The translations under genes were made by a program, and so were the position numbers. A stretch of DNA of 64,000 nucleotides, from positions 310,001 through 374,000 of the forward strand of contig CAVOGD010000005.1 of the NCBI GenBank assembly GCA_963695155.1, read 5' to 3'. The notes under the pieces are model-generated. The model saw only the letters and a program-made list of their open reading frames with translations, was not told where the DNA came from and did not search any database. This DNA is from SG8-30 sp963695155. Lineage in GTDB: Bacteria > Pseudomonadota > Gammaproteobacteria > Steroidobacterales > Steroidobacteraceae. The first letter of the stretch is position 1, and each line of letters begins with the position of its first letter. Below, piece by piece: positions 16,765-27,771 of this stretch.

Positions 16765-17283
16765 ATGGCTGAAGAAAAGACCGAGGGCGGCAACGCCGCC
16801 GCCGCAGCGCAGCAGGCGCAGAACGTCGCCCTGCAGAGCGTGTACGTGAAGGACCTGTCGTTCGAGGCCCCGAAGGGCCCGTTCGTGCCCGCGCAGGACC
16901 AGGAACCGAAGATCCAGCTCAACCTCAACACTTCGTCCAGCGTCGTCGCCACGGGCGTGCACGAGGTCGTGTTGACCGTGACGCTCGAGGCCAAGAGCGG
17001 CGCGCAGCCCGTCTACCTGGCGGAAGTCAAGCAGGCCGGCGTGTTCACGGTCCAGGGTTTCAACGCGGACGACACGCGGCGCATCCTGGGTTCGTTCGCG
17101 CCGAACGTGCTGTTCCCGTACGTGCGGCAGACCGTGTCCGACATGATCACCAAGGGCGGTTTCCCGCCGTTCTTCCTGCCGCCCGTGAACTTCGACGCGC
17201 TGTACGAGCGGTCGCTGCAGGAACAGGCTGCCCGCCAGGCAGCTGCGCCGGCCGCCGAGGAAGCGCCCAAGCAGGTCAACTGA
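16765..17283 (+). CDS. secB: Protein-export chaperone SecB
   Basis: 172 residues. SecB is a tetrameric cytoplasmic chaperone that keeps precursor proteins unfolded and delivers them to SecA. The core is highly conserved: QSVYVKDLSFEAP at the first strand, VFTVQGF, then FAPNVLFPYVRQTVSDMITKGGFPPFFLPPVNFDALY near the C-terminus. It differs from E. coli SecB mainly by longer Ala/Gly-rich ends. The start ATG 16765 follows GAGGA. It lies 23 bases before gpsA, as in many gammaproteobacteria. Confidence 0.97.
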   Translation: MAEEKTEGGNAAAAAQQAQNVALQSVYVKDLSFEAPKGPFVPAQDQEPKIQLNLNTSSSVVATGVHEVVLTVTLEAKSGAQPVYLAEVKQAGVFTVQGFNADDTRRILGSFAPNVLFPYVRQTVSDMITKGGFPPFFLPPVNFDALYERSLQEQAARQAAAPAAEEAPKQVN

Positions 17284-17306
17284 GCGGCGCGCCGGGACGC
17301 GGGCGC

Positions 17307-18299
17307 ATGAAGCCGATAGTCATCCTCGGGGCGGGGTCGTGGGGAACCGCCCTGGCGATACAGTTCGCCCGCGCCGGGCGTCCGACCGTGCTGTGGGGTC
17401 GCGCGGAAGACGAGCCGGACAAGCTCGCCCGCGAGCGCCGCAACGACCGCTACCTGCCCGGCGCCGCGTTCCCCGAGGCGCTGGTCATCGAGCCCGACCT
17501 GCGCAAGGCGGTCGCGACCGCCGAGGACGTCCTGCTGGTCGTGCCTTCCAGCGCCTTGCGCAGCGTGCTGACCGGGCTCAAGCCGCTGCTCGGCCCCGCG
17601 GCGCGGGTCGCGTGGGCGACCAAGGGCTTCGAGTTGTCCACCGGCCTGTTGCCGCACCAGGTCGCGCGCGAGGTGCTGGGGCCGCACGTGCCCATCGCCG
17701 TGCTGTCCGGCCCGACATTTGCAAAGGAAGTCGGCATGGGCTTGCCGACCGCCATCGCCTGCGCCTCGCCGGACGGCCATTTCGCGCTCGAGCTGGCGCA
17801 TAGCCTGACCACCCCGAAACTGCGTGCCTACACGCAGGCGGACATCGTCGGCGTCGAGGTCGGCGGCGCCGTGAAGAACGTGATCGCCATCGCCGCCGGC
17901 GCGTCCGACGGCATGGGATTCGGCGCCAATGCGCGCGTGTTCCTGATCTCCCGCGGGCTGGCCGAGATGATGCGCCTCGGCACGGCGCTCGGCGCGCAGC
18001 GGGATACCTTCATGGGCCTGACCGGGCTCGGCGACCTGGTGCTGACCTGCACCGACGACCAGTCGCGCAACCGCCGCTTCGGGCTGGCCATCGCCACGGG
18101 GCAGGCGGTGGACGCGGCGATCCGCGAGATCGGCCAGGTGGTCGAGGGTCACCAGGCGGCGCGCGCGGTGCGCGCGGTCGCCCTGCGCCACGGCCTGGAC
18201 ATGCCCATTTCAGAACATGTCTACAAGGTCCTGTACGAGGGCCTGCCCATCGAGCGCGCCGTCGAGGTGCTCATGACCAGGGCGGTTTCGGCGGAGTGA
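17307..18299 (+). CDS. gpsA: Glycerol-3-phosphate dehydrogenase [NAD(P)+]
   Basis: 330 residues. The enzyme makes sn-glycerol-3-phosphate from dihydroxyacetone phosphate for phospholipid synthesis. The N-terminal dinucleotide-binding motif is GAGSWGTALA. SGPTFAKEVGMGLPTAIA and the GVEVGGAVKNVIAIAAG segment with the catalytic lysine are typical, as are TGLGDLVLTCTD and the late QVVEGHQAARAV. Length is normal. It follows secB on the same strand; a palindromic repeat locus begins 11 bases after the stop. Confidence 0.97.
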   Translation: MKPIVILGAGSWGTALAIQFARAGRPTVLWGRAEDEPDKLARERRNDRYLPGAAFPEALVIEPDLRKAVATAEDVLLVVPSSALRSVLTGLKPLLGPAARVAWATKGFELSTGLLPHQVAREVLGPHVPIAVLSGPTFAKEVGMGLPTAIACASPDGHFALELAHSLTTPKLRAYTQADIVGVEVGGAVKNVIAIAAGASDGMGFGANARVFLISRGLAEMMRLGTALGAQRDTFMGLTGLGDLVLTCTDDQSRNRRFGLAIATGQAVDAAIREIGQVVEGHQAARAVRAVALRHGLDMPISEHVYKVLYEGLPIERAVEVLMTRAVSAE

Positions 18300-18309
18300 G
18301 GGTGGAATA

Positions 18310-18395
18310 GGAGTCTGACCCCTCTTAGGGGTCTGACTCCTCCTGAAACACCGCGGTCCGAGGAGGGGTCAGACCCCTGCGGGGTCAGACCCCGG
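18310..18395. repeat. Palindromic repeat cluster overlapping the trmL 3' end
   Basis: Two near-cores (GAGTCTGACCCC, GGGGTCTGACTCC) are followed by CTGAAACACCGCGG and then two exact GGGGTCAGACCCC cores. The locus lies between convergent gpsA and trmL. Its right half supplies the last codons and the TGA stop of trmL. The left part is the same extended element as at 12.3 kb. Confidence 0.95.
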
Positions 18396-18872
18396 CTCAG
18401 AGTGGGGTGTGCCCCCTCCGGAAAATCCACACTGCCGCCAGGCTTCGTAGACCACGACCGCCGCGGCGTTCGACAGGTTGACGCTGCGGTTGCCCGGCAG
18501 CATGGGCAGCCGCAACAGCCTCTCCGGCGCGAACTGCGCCAGCACTGCGGCTGGCAATCCCACCGTCTCGCGGCCGAACAGGAAGGCATCGCCCGCACGG
18601 AAGGCGGCCTCCGTATAGAGCCGGCCGCCGCTGGTTTCGATGGCGAAGACCCGCGCCCCGTCCAGGCTGCGCAGGCACGCATCGAGATCCGGGTGCTCGC
18701 GCACCGTGGCGAGGTCCCGGTAGTCGAGCCCGGCGCGCTTCAGTTGCGCGTCGTCCAGCGAGTACCCCAGCGGGTGCACGAGGTGCAGCGTCGAGCCCGT
18801 GTTGGCGCACAGGCGCATGGCGTTGCCGCTGTTGGGCGGGATCTGCGGTTTATACAGAATCACATGGAACAT
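18369..18872 (-). CDS. trmL: tRNA (cytidine(34)-2'-O)-methyltransferase TrmL
   Basis: 167 residues. TrmL methylates the wobble base of tRNA-Leu isoacceptors. It is a minimal SPOUT enzyme: the N-terminus reads MFHVILYKPQIPPNSGNAMR, and the C-terminal knot region contains FLFGRETVGLP and the LPMLPGNRSVNLSNAAAVVVYEAW motif that binds S-adenosylmethionine. The natural domain ends near residue 155. The last nine or so residues (PGSDPAGV) and the TGA stop come from the palindromic repeat locus at 18310-18395, so the native C-terminus has been replaced or extended. The start at 18872 is set by the conserved N-terminus. Confidence 0.94.
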   Translation of the reverse strand: MFHVILYKPQIPPNSGNAMRLCANTGSTLHLVHPLGYSLDDAQLKRAGLDYRDLATVREHPDLDACLRSLDGARVFAIETSGGRLYTEAAFRAGDAFLFGRETVGLPAAVLAQFAPERLLRLPMLPGNRSVNLSNAAAVVVYEAWRQCGFSGGGTPHSEPGSDPAGV

Positions 18873-18945
18873 CGCGGCTTCCCCAAGCGGGTAAGATACA
18901 CGCCCTGCAAGCCGGCGCGGCGGTTCGGCCGGCACTGAGGTGCCC

Positions 18946-20136
18946 ATGTTCGATGCGCTAGAGACCCTGCCCCCCGACCCGATCCTCGGCCTGGGCGTCG
19001 CCTTCCGCGAGGACCCCTCGCCGGACAAGGTGGACCTCAGCATCGGCGTGTACCGCGACAGCACCGGCCAGACTCCCGTCATGGCGGCCGTGCGCGACGC
19101 CGAGCGGCAACTCGTGGACACCCAGTCCACCAAGGCCTACCTGCCGCCCGCCGGTTCACCGGGCTTCCGCGAGGCCATGTTCAGGCTGGTCATGGGCGAC
19201 CGCGGCGGCGACCTGCGGCAGCGCTGCGGCGTCGTCCAGACGCCCGGCGGCTGCGGCGCATTGCGCCTCGGCGCGGAACTCGCGGCCCGCGCGGCGCCGG
19301 GCACCGCCATCTACCTGAGCGAGCCGACCTGGCCGAACCATGGGCCGCTGCTGTCGGGCGGCGGGCTCAAGCTCGAGCGCTACCCCTACTACGACCATGC
19401 CAACCGCTCGCTGCGGGCCCAGGCCATGATCGACGCGCTGGAGAGCGTCCCCGCCGGCTCGCTGGTCATGTTGCAGGCCTCGGCGCACAACCCCACGGGC
19501 GTGGACCCGGACCGCGAGCAATGGAAGGCCATCCTCGAGGTCATCGCGTGGCGACGGCTGGTGCCGTTCTTCGACATCGCCTACCAGGGCCTGGTGGATG
19601 GCGTCGACGAAGACGCCTGGGTGATCCGCGAGGCGGCGCGCCGCCTGCCGGAGATACTGGTCGCGGCGTCCTGCTCGAAGAGCTTCGGCCTGTACCGCGA
19701 GCGCACCGGCGCATTGATCGTGATGGGCACCGACGGCGACCGCGCCAAGGCCATCGAAAGCCACGTCAACAAGGCGGCGCGGTGCATGTACTCCATGCCG
19801 CCGGCCCACGGCGGCCTGATCGCGGAGCGCATCCTGGCCGATGCCGCGCTCACCGCGCAGTGGCGTACGGAACTGGCTGCCATGGCGGCGCGCATCCGTG
19901 CGCTGCGCGCCGCGCTCGCCCAGGAGATCGGGCGCGTGCGGCCCGGCCAGGACACGGCCTGGCTGGCGGCACAGCGCGGCATGTTCTCGCTGCTCGGCCT
20001 GCCGCCCGAGGCCGTGCAGGCGCTGCGCGAGCAGCATCACGTCTTCATGGGCGGCGACAGCCGCATGAACATCGCCGGGCTGGGCGAGGACCGCATCGCG
20101 CACGTCGCCAGGCTGATCGCCCCGCACCTGCCGTGA
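18946..20136 (+). CDS. Aspartate/aromatic amino-acid aminotransferase
   Basis: 396 residues, a class I pyridoxal-phosphate aminotransferase of the AspC/TyrB subgroup. The start MFDALETLPPDPILGLGVAF and DLSIGVYRDSTGQTPV are typical of this subgroup. HNPTGVDP holds the conserved asparagine, SCSKSFGLYRERTGAL contains the PLP-binding lysine, and GGDSRMNIAGL near the end includes the substrate-binding arginine. It exchanges amino groups between glutamate and oxaloacetate or aromatic keto acids. The ATG at 18946 follows GAGG; a GTG six bases earlier is less likely. Its stop overlaps the GTG of the PyrD-like gene. Confidence 0.93.
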   Translation: MFDALETLPPDPILGLGVAFREDPSPDKVDLSIGVYRDSTGQTPVMAAVRDAERQLVDTQSTKAYLPPAGSPGFREAMFRLVMGDRGGDLRQRCGVVQTPGGCGALRLGAELAARAAPGTAIYLSEPTWPNHGPLLSGGGLKLERYPYYDHANRSLRAQAMIDALESVPAGSLVMLQASAHNPTGVDPDREQWKAILEVIAWRRLVPFFDIAYQGLVDGVDEDAWVIREAARRLPEILVAASCSKSFGLYRERTGALIVMGTDGDRAKAIESHVNKAARCMYSMPPAHGGLIAERILADAALTAQWRTELAAMAARIRALRAALAQEIGRVRPGQDTAWLAAQRGMFSLLGLPPEAVQALREQHHVFMGGDSRMNIAGLGEDRIAHVARLIAPHLP

Positions 20137-21128
20137 ACGACGCCCGCGCCGCGCCCGACCCTCTTCTGGCGGTCGAGTTCTGCGGCCTGCGGCTGGCGTC
20201 GCCCATCGTGCTGCTGTCGGGCTGCGTGGGCTTCGGCGAGGAATACACGCGCATCGAGGGCTTTTCCAACACCGACGTCGGCGCCATCGTGCTGAAGGGC
20301 ACCACCGGCAAGCCGCGGCTCGGCAACCCGCCGCACCGCGTCGTCGAGACGCCGATGGGCATGATCAACGCCATCGGCCTGCAGAACCCCGGCGTGGACC
20401 ATGTGGTGCGCGAGATCCTGCCGACCCTGGACTTCGGCGAGACGCGCTTCTTCGCCAACGTCTGCGGCTCGACCATCGACGAATACGTGGAGGTGACGCG
20501 CCGCTTCGACGATTCGCCGATCGACGCCATGGAGATCAACATCTCCTGCCCGAACGTCAAGGAGGGCGGCGTGCAGTTCGGCAACTTCCCGGACATGTCG
20601 GCGCGGGTCGTGGCCGCCTGCCGCAAGGCGACCCGCAAGCCGCTGATCACCAAGCTGTCGCCGAACCAGACCGACATCGGCGCGAACGCGCGCGCCTGCA
20701 TCGAGGCCGGCAGCGACGCGCTGGCCGTCATCAACACGATTTCCGCCATGGCGATCGACATCAGGACCCGCCGGCCGATCGTGGGCAACGTGCAGGGCGG
20801 GCTGTCCGGGCCGGCCATCAAGCCGATCGCGCTGCTCAGGGTCAAGCAGGTCTACGACGTCGCCGCGCCGCACGGCGTGCCGATCATCGGCCAGGGCGGC
20901 ATCTGCTCGGCCACCGACGCGCTGGAGTTCATCATCGCCGGCGCGAGCACGGTCGGCGTCGGCACCGCGTTGTTCTACGACCCGCTGGTGTGCAGGAAGA
21001 TCAACGCCGGCATCGCCGCGTACCTCAAGGAATACAAACTTGGCTCGGTCAAGGAGCTGACCGGCACGCTAGTAGGTCTAGGAGGGGTCAGACCCCAAGG
21101 GGGTCAGACCCCAACCTCCGGGGTCTGA
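20133..21128 (+). CDS. pyrD: Dihydroorotate dehydrogenase, class 1B-like catalytic subunit, with repeat-derived tail
   Basis: 331 residues, GTG start overlapping the aminotransferase stop. The fold is the FMN-binding barrel of class 1 dihydroorotate dehydrogenases: VLKGTTGKPRLGNPPHRVVETPMGMINAIGLQNPG, then INISCPNVKEGG, where the cysteine is the class 1 catalytic base, then the FMN phosphate motifs IIGQGGI and GTALFYDP. Class 1B enzymes work with a PyrK electron-transfer subunit, which is not in the window, so a different acceptor is possible. The domain normally ends soon after SVKELTGTL. Here the last 16 or so residues (GGVRPQGGQTPTSGV) and the stop are encoded by the palindromic repeat. 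Confidence 0.88.
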   Translation: MNDARAAPDPLLAVEFCGLRLASPIVLLSGCVGFGEEYTRIEGFSNTDVGAIVLKGTTGKPRLGNPPHRVVETPMGMINAIGLQNPGVDHVVREILPTLDFGETRFFANVCGSTIDEYVEVTRRFDDSPIDAMEINISCPNVKEGGVQFGNFPDMSARVVAACRKATRKPLITKLSPNQTDIGANARACIEAGSDALAVINTISAMAIDIRTRRPIVGNVQGGLSGPAIKPIALLRVKQVYDVAAPHGVPIIGQGGICSATDALEFIIAGASTVGVGTALFYDPLVCRKINAGIAAYLKEYKLGSVKELTGTLVGLGGVRPQGGQTPTSGV

Positions 21129-21153
21129 CCCCCTTGGGGGTCTGACCCCTCCT
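21080..21153. repeat. Near-perfect 34-bp hairpin of four GGGGTC-A/T-GACCCC units
   Basis: Left arm 21080-21112 and right arm 21120-21153 are inverted copies that differ by a single extra C, separated by the loop AACCTCC. Each arm holds two cores. This is the cleanest example of the family's architecture: two head-to-tail units, a short loop, then the same two inverted. It ends 6 bases before the stop of the convergent mscS-like gene and forms the 3' end of the PyrD-like gene, so it could act as a bidirectional terminator, although it lacks a T-run. Confidence 0.97.
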
Positions 21154-21159
21154 CAAACC

Positions 21160-22428
21160 TCAATCCTTCCTCAACTCCGCGTTGTACTGCACCACCGTCG
21201 GGTACGCGAACTCGATCCCCGCCTTCTCGAACTCCTCGCAGATCTGCAGGTTGATCGCCTGCTGGATGTCCATGTACGTGACGTACGACGGGTCCAGCAC
21301 GAAGTAGGCCGCCTCGAAATTCAGCGAGAAGTCGCCGAAGGCCGCGAAGTGCGCGCGGTCGAAGCGCGTCCTGGGCTGCGCGTTGATGGCGCGCTCCAGC
21401 ATCTTCGGCACCAGCGCGATCTTCTCGCGCGGCGTCTCGTAGACGATGCCGATCTTGAACACGATGCGGCGCTCGTACAGCAGGCCGAAGTTGCGCACGC
21501 GGCTCGACAGCAGGCCGCTGTTGGACAGGATGATCTGCTCGCCGGAAATCGAGCGCAGCCGCGTGCTCTTGATGCCGATGTGCTCGACCGTGCCCTTCTC
21601 CTCGCCCAGCGTCAGGAAGTCGCCCACCTTGAACGGCTTGTCCAGCGCGATGGACAGCGACGCCAGCAGGTCGCCCAGCACGCTTTGCACCGCCAGCGCG
21701 ATCGCGATGCCGCCGATGCCAAGGCCGGCGATCAGCGCCGTGATGTCGATGCCGAGGTTGGCCAGCAGCATCAGGAACGCGACCGACCAGACGGCGCCAC
21801 GCCCACGAAGCGCAGGATGTTGAGGCTGGCGGCGCCCTGCGAGGTCGGGTCGTCGCGCTGCCGCTTCTGCTCGATGAAGTAGCGCACCGTCGCCGAGCCC
21901 CACATCGCGACCTGCCACCACAGCACGAACAGCAGCGCGCCCATGATCCAGCGGTCGAGCTGCTCCGGGATGGTGAATGCGACCGACCAGACGATGGCCA
22001 CGCCCACGAAACGCAGGATGTTGAGGCTGGCGGCACCTGCGGCCGCCGTTTCGTCCCGCCGGCGACGCTGCTCGATGAAGTAGTTCACCGTCGCGGTGCC
22101 CCAGCGGGCGACCTGCAGCCAGAGCACGAACAGCAGCGCGCCCATGATCCAGCGGTCGAACTGCTCCGGGATGGCCAGCCAGCGCAGCGCCAGCCAGGTC
22201 GCGACCACGATCAGGAACAGGCGCGTGGTCTTCTTGAGCAGGGCCAGCATCAGTTCGAGCGGCGCGGCCGACTGCTCCGGCCTCAGCGCGTGCACGCGGC
22301 GGGTGATGAAGGCCCGCACCAGCGGCAGCACCGTGAACCAGACCGCGAACTGCACCGCCGCGATGGCCCAGGAGCGCAGGTCGTTGCCGAGAAAGACGTG
22401 CCCGCCAATCTCTGTCGAATCCGTTCAT
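21160..22428 (-). pseudogene. MscS-family mechanosensitive channel, frameshifted and internally duplicated
   Basis: About 422 residues if two indels are corrected. The conserved channel part is intact: LGIDITALIAGLGIGGIAIALAVQSVLGDLLASLSIALDKPFKVGDFL is the pore helix and start of the beta domain, followed by GTVEHIGIKSTRLRS and the C-terminal vestibule. Upstream in the protein a block of 67 residues with one hydrophobic helix is present twice. One base is missing in the second block near 21795. Another extra base near 22405 separates the ATG at 22428 from the rest; correcting it gives MNDSTEIGGHVFLGNDL. Because +1 and -1 cancel, the total length stays a multiple of three. It is either broken or mis-sequenced. 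Confidence 0.85.
21779..22179 (-). repeat. Tandem duplication within the mscS-like gene (about 201 bp per copy)
   Basis: Copies start at 21779 and 21979; the period is 200 bases as read and 201 (67 codons) once the missing base is restored. Each encodes a block of the form IPEQ(F/L)DRWIMGALLFVLW with its flanking helix and the NILRFVGVA segment. The copies are diverged, mostly between the helix and NILRF, so the duplication is not a simple assembly echo. Confidence 0.85.
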
Positions 22429-22601
22429 CTATGGTCCCAACAAGTGAAGCGACAGCAAGTGCCCGCGCGAGATCCCCTCGCCAGCGTAATTGTACCGGCC
22501 AGCGGCGGCCAGGGTGGAACCTGATCCCGTGCCGCAGGGCTCGCGGCCATGTTGCCCCGCGGCTGCCTTGATACCATTTGACCAATCATTGCGGAGGACA
22601 C

Positions 22602-23282
22602 ATGAGAATGAAGTGCGTACAAGTGGTCATCGTCAGCGCGGCATTGCTGGCGGGCTGCACTGACGAAGCGACCGGTGCCGCCAAGGCCCCCGAGGGTCTG
22701 AAGTTCGTGGCCGGTCAGGGCTCGGCAGAACAACTGGACGACACCGAGCGCGGCGTCGCCGAACTTGCGATCGAGGCGCTGGCGAAGGATCTCAGCGTGC
22801 CAGCCGGGAAGATCCTCATAGACACGATCCGCGCGGTGCAGTGGTCCGACAGCAGCATCGGCTGCCCGCAACCGGGCGAAGCATACATGCAGGTCGTCAC
22901 ACCCGGCCACAAGGTCACGCTGCGCGTAGACGGGCAGATCTACGTCGTACACGAGGCCGGAAACCGCGCTTTCGTATGTCGCCAGACCAAGGCAGTCGGC
23001 GGCGTTACACCCAAGCTCGAGCTGGTTTTTGGCAAACAGATGGTGGCCGCGCGCAAGGACCTGGCCGCCCGGCTTGGCGTGCCGGAACGCGACATACGCC
23101 CCGCGTCGGCCGAAGAGAAGACCTGGGACGATGCCGGCCTGGGCTGCCCGGAGCCGGGCCTGAGCTATGCCGCCGGGCCGGTCAAGGGCTGGGCGCTGAA
23201 GCTCAAGCATCACAGCCGCGATTTCATCTACCACACGGACCTGAGCCGCACGATTCCCTGTCCCGCCATCACCGCGGAATGA
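22602..23282 (+). CDS. Lipoprotein with two tandem copies of a GCPxPG domain
   Basis: 226 residues, function unknown. The start follows a strong GGAGG site. The signal ends in LLAGC, a clear lipobox, so the mature protein is lipid-anchored. Two similar domains follow. Each starts with a helix of the form (A)xxxLA..L.VP, then WSDSSIGCPQPGEAY (first) or WDDAGLGCPEPGLSY (second), then beta strands ending in YxxHxA or YHTD and a C-terminal Cys-Pro. The paired cysteines could form one disulfide per domain. This domain occurs in many uncharacterised secreted proteins. It is transcribed divergently from the mscS-like gene and convergently with the subtilase; nothing in the sequence shows whether it binds the protease. 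Confidence 0.8.
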   Translation: MRMKCVQVVIVSAALLAGCTDEATGAAKAPEGLKFVAGQGSAEQLDDTERGVAELAIEALAKDLSVPAGKILIDTIRAVQWSDSSIGCPQPGEAYMQVVTPGHKVTLRVDGQIYVVHEAGNRAFVCRQTKAVGGVTPKLELVFGKQMVAARKDLAARLGVPERDIRPASAEEKTWDDAGLGCPEPGLSYAAGPVKGWALKLKHHSRDFIYHTDLSRTIPCPAITAE

Positions 23283-23298
23283 CTCTCGCGCCATGAAG

Positions 23299-23330
23299 AA
23301 GGGCCGCCCGGTCGAAACCGGACGGCCCTT
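23299..23330. terminator. GC-rich hairpin between convergent lipoprotein and protease genes
   Basis: AAGGGCCG-C-CCGGT pairs with ACCGG-A-CGGCCCTT around a CGAA loop, a stem of about 13 pairs with one mismatch. It is placed 16 bases after the lipoprotein stop and 22 bases before the protease stop, so it can serve transcripts from both sides. There is an A pair and a T pair at the ends but no long T-run, so it is a weak or bidirectional intrinsic terminator. Confidence 0.7.
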
Positions 23331-23352
23331 GAATTGCCAGGGCGAAGTCAGC

Positions 23353-26607
<3,255 letters not shown>

Positions 26608-26904
26608 GGCTGTCCCCTGTCTAGTCTCGTTGCCAGCGGCTGCGTCTCTTCGGACGCATAACGCCGGAATTCCCTTGTTCATGCAGTGGCCACTATTCGA
26701 TGTGCCTCTGCGCTTCTTGCACAATACATCAAGAACGAACCGCCTGTTGTATTGGCCTTTTGGTCGTTCTCAAATCTCCCCAAGAAGAAGTTTACAAAGC
26801 CATGGACAAAACACAAATTTAAGCAATCACATTATGTCTAATTGGCTCGCCAATCCGGTGACCGCTGCAGATATGCAACCCCGCGCCGAATCCAACCCGA
26901 TGAT
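26608..26904. promoter_or_regulatory. AT-rich upstream region of the subtilase gene, with shared motif at 26747-26770
   Basis: These 297 bases separate the dimethylargininase stop from the protease start on the same strand. They are distinctly AT-rich and contain no gene. Bases 26747-26770 carry the 24-base element also present upstream of the DctP-like gene (20 of 24 identical). The protease gene presumably has its own promoter here; no unambiguous -10/-35 pair was found. Confidence 0.5.
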
Positions 26905-27709
26905 CTAGGTTGCGGATCTGCCATCGGTCCGTTCGCCGACCAGCAGCGACAGGCAGCTCAGCCCGCCGTCCATCTTGCGGAATTCCGACATCTCGAGCGG
27001 CATCGCCTGGTAGCCCAGCGCCTGCAGGCGCGCCGCGAACTCGCGGATACCCGGCCGCAATGAACACGCGGTCGTTGACCCTGAGGCAACTGGCCGCGTA
27101 GCGCTCGTCGTCGCCGACGGTAATCACCTCATATGAAGCCAGCGCCGCGACGCGCGGCAGGTCCGCGCTGACGACCAGGCGTCCGTCGCCCAGGTGGCTC
27201 AGCCCGGTCTTCAGGTGCAGCAACCTCAAGCTGCCGCGGATGTCGATGACCGACGACCGATAGCCCAGTTCACCCAGCAGCCCGGCGAGCTGGCGGGCGC
27301 CTTCCTCGTTGGTGCGCGCCGAGAGGCCGATCAGGAAGTGCCCGCCGGCGTCGCAGACGTCGCCGCCGTCCAGCGTGCCGGGCAGGGCGATGCGCGCAAC
27401 GTCCCCATACCGGTCGCGCAGGACTGCGGCCACGTCGTCCACCTCGCCGGCGCGGCTGGGCGCGCCCGGCCGCGTGACGATGGCGCCGCGCGGGGTCGCG
27501 ATGGCCGTGTCCTCGACGAAGGTGCCGTCGGGATGACGCGGGTCGGCCGGCAGCACCGTCAACTCGAGCCCGCACCGCTGAAGCGCCTCGCAATACGCGC
27601 GATGCTGGGCGAGCGCACGGCCGAGGTGCGGCGCGCCCTCCTGCGAGCTGGTGAGGCCGGCGGCAAAGGTCGCCGCAGGCGGGCGGACGATGGCGTGCGT
27701 GTAGTGCAT
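26905..27709 (-). pseudogene. Dimethylarginine dimethylaminohydrolase family protein, frameshifted near C-terminus
   Basis: DDAH-type enzymes hydrolyse methylated arginines to citrulline; relatives include arginine deiminases. The protein shows DGTFVEDTAI, LPGTLDGGDVC and LLHLKTGLSHLGDG, all typical. The catalytic cysteine motif KMDGGLSCLSLLVGE is present but in another reading frame, reached by a +1 (or -2) change near 27041-27050. The corrected protein has about 267 residues and ends at a TAG at 26905-26907. As read, the enzyme would lose its catalytic Cys. The ATG at 27709 is chosen from the conserved HYTHAIVRPP start. It follows ntrC by 62 bases on the same strand. Confidence 0.85.
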
Positions 27710-27771
27710 GGGTACCAATTCCGATCAGCCCACCGGATGCCCAGGCTCGCCCGGCGCCTGGCTGAACCGCT

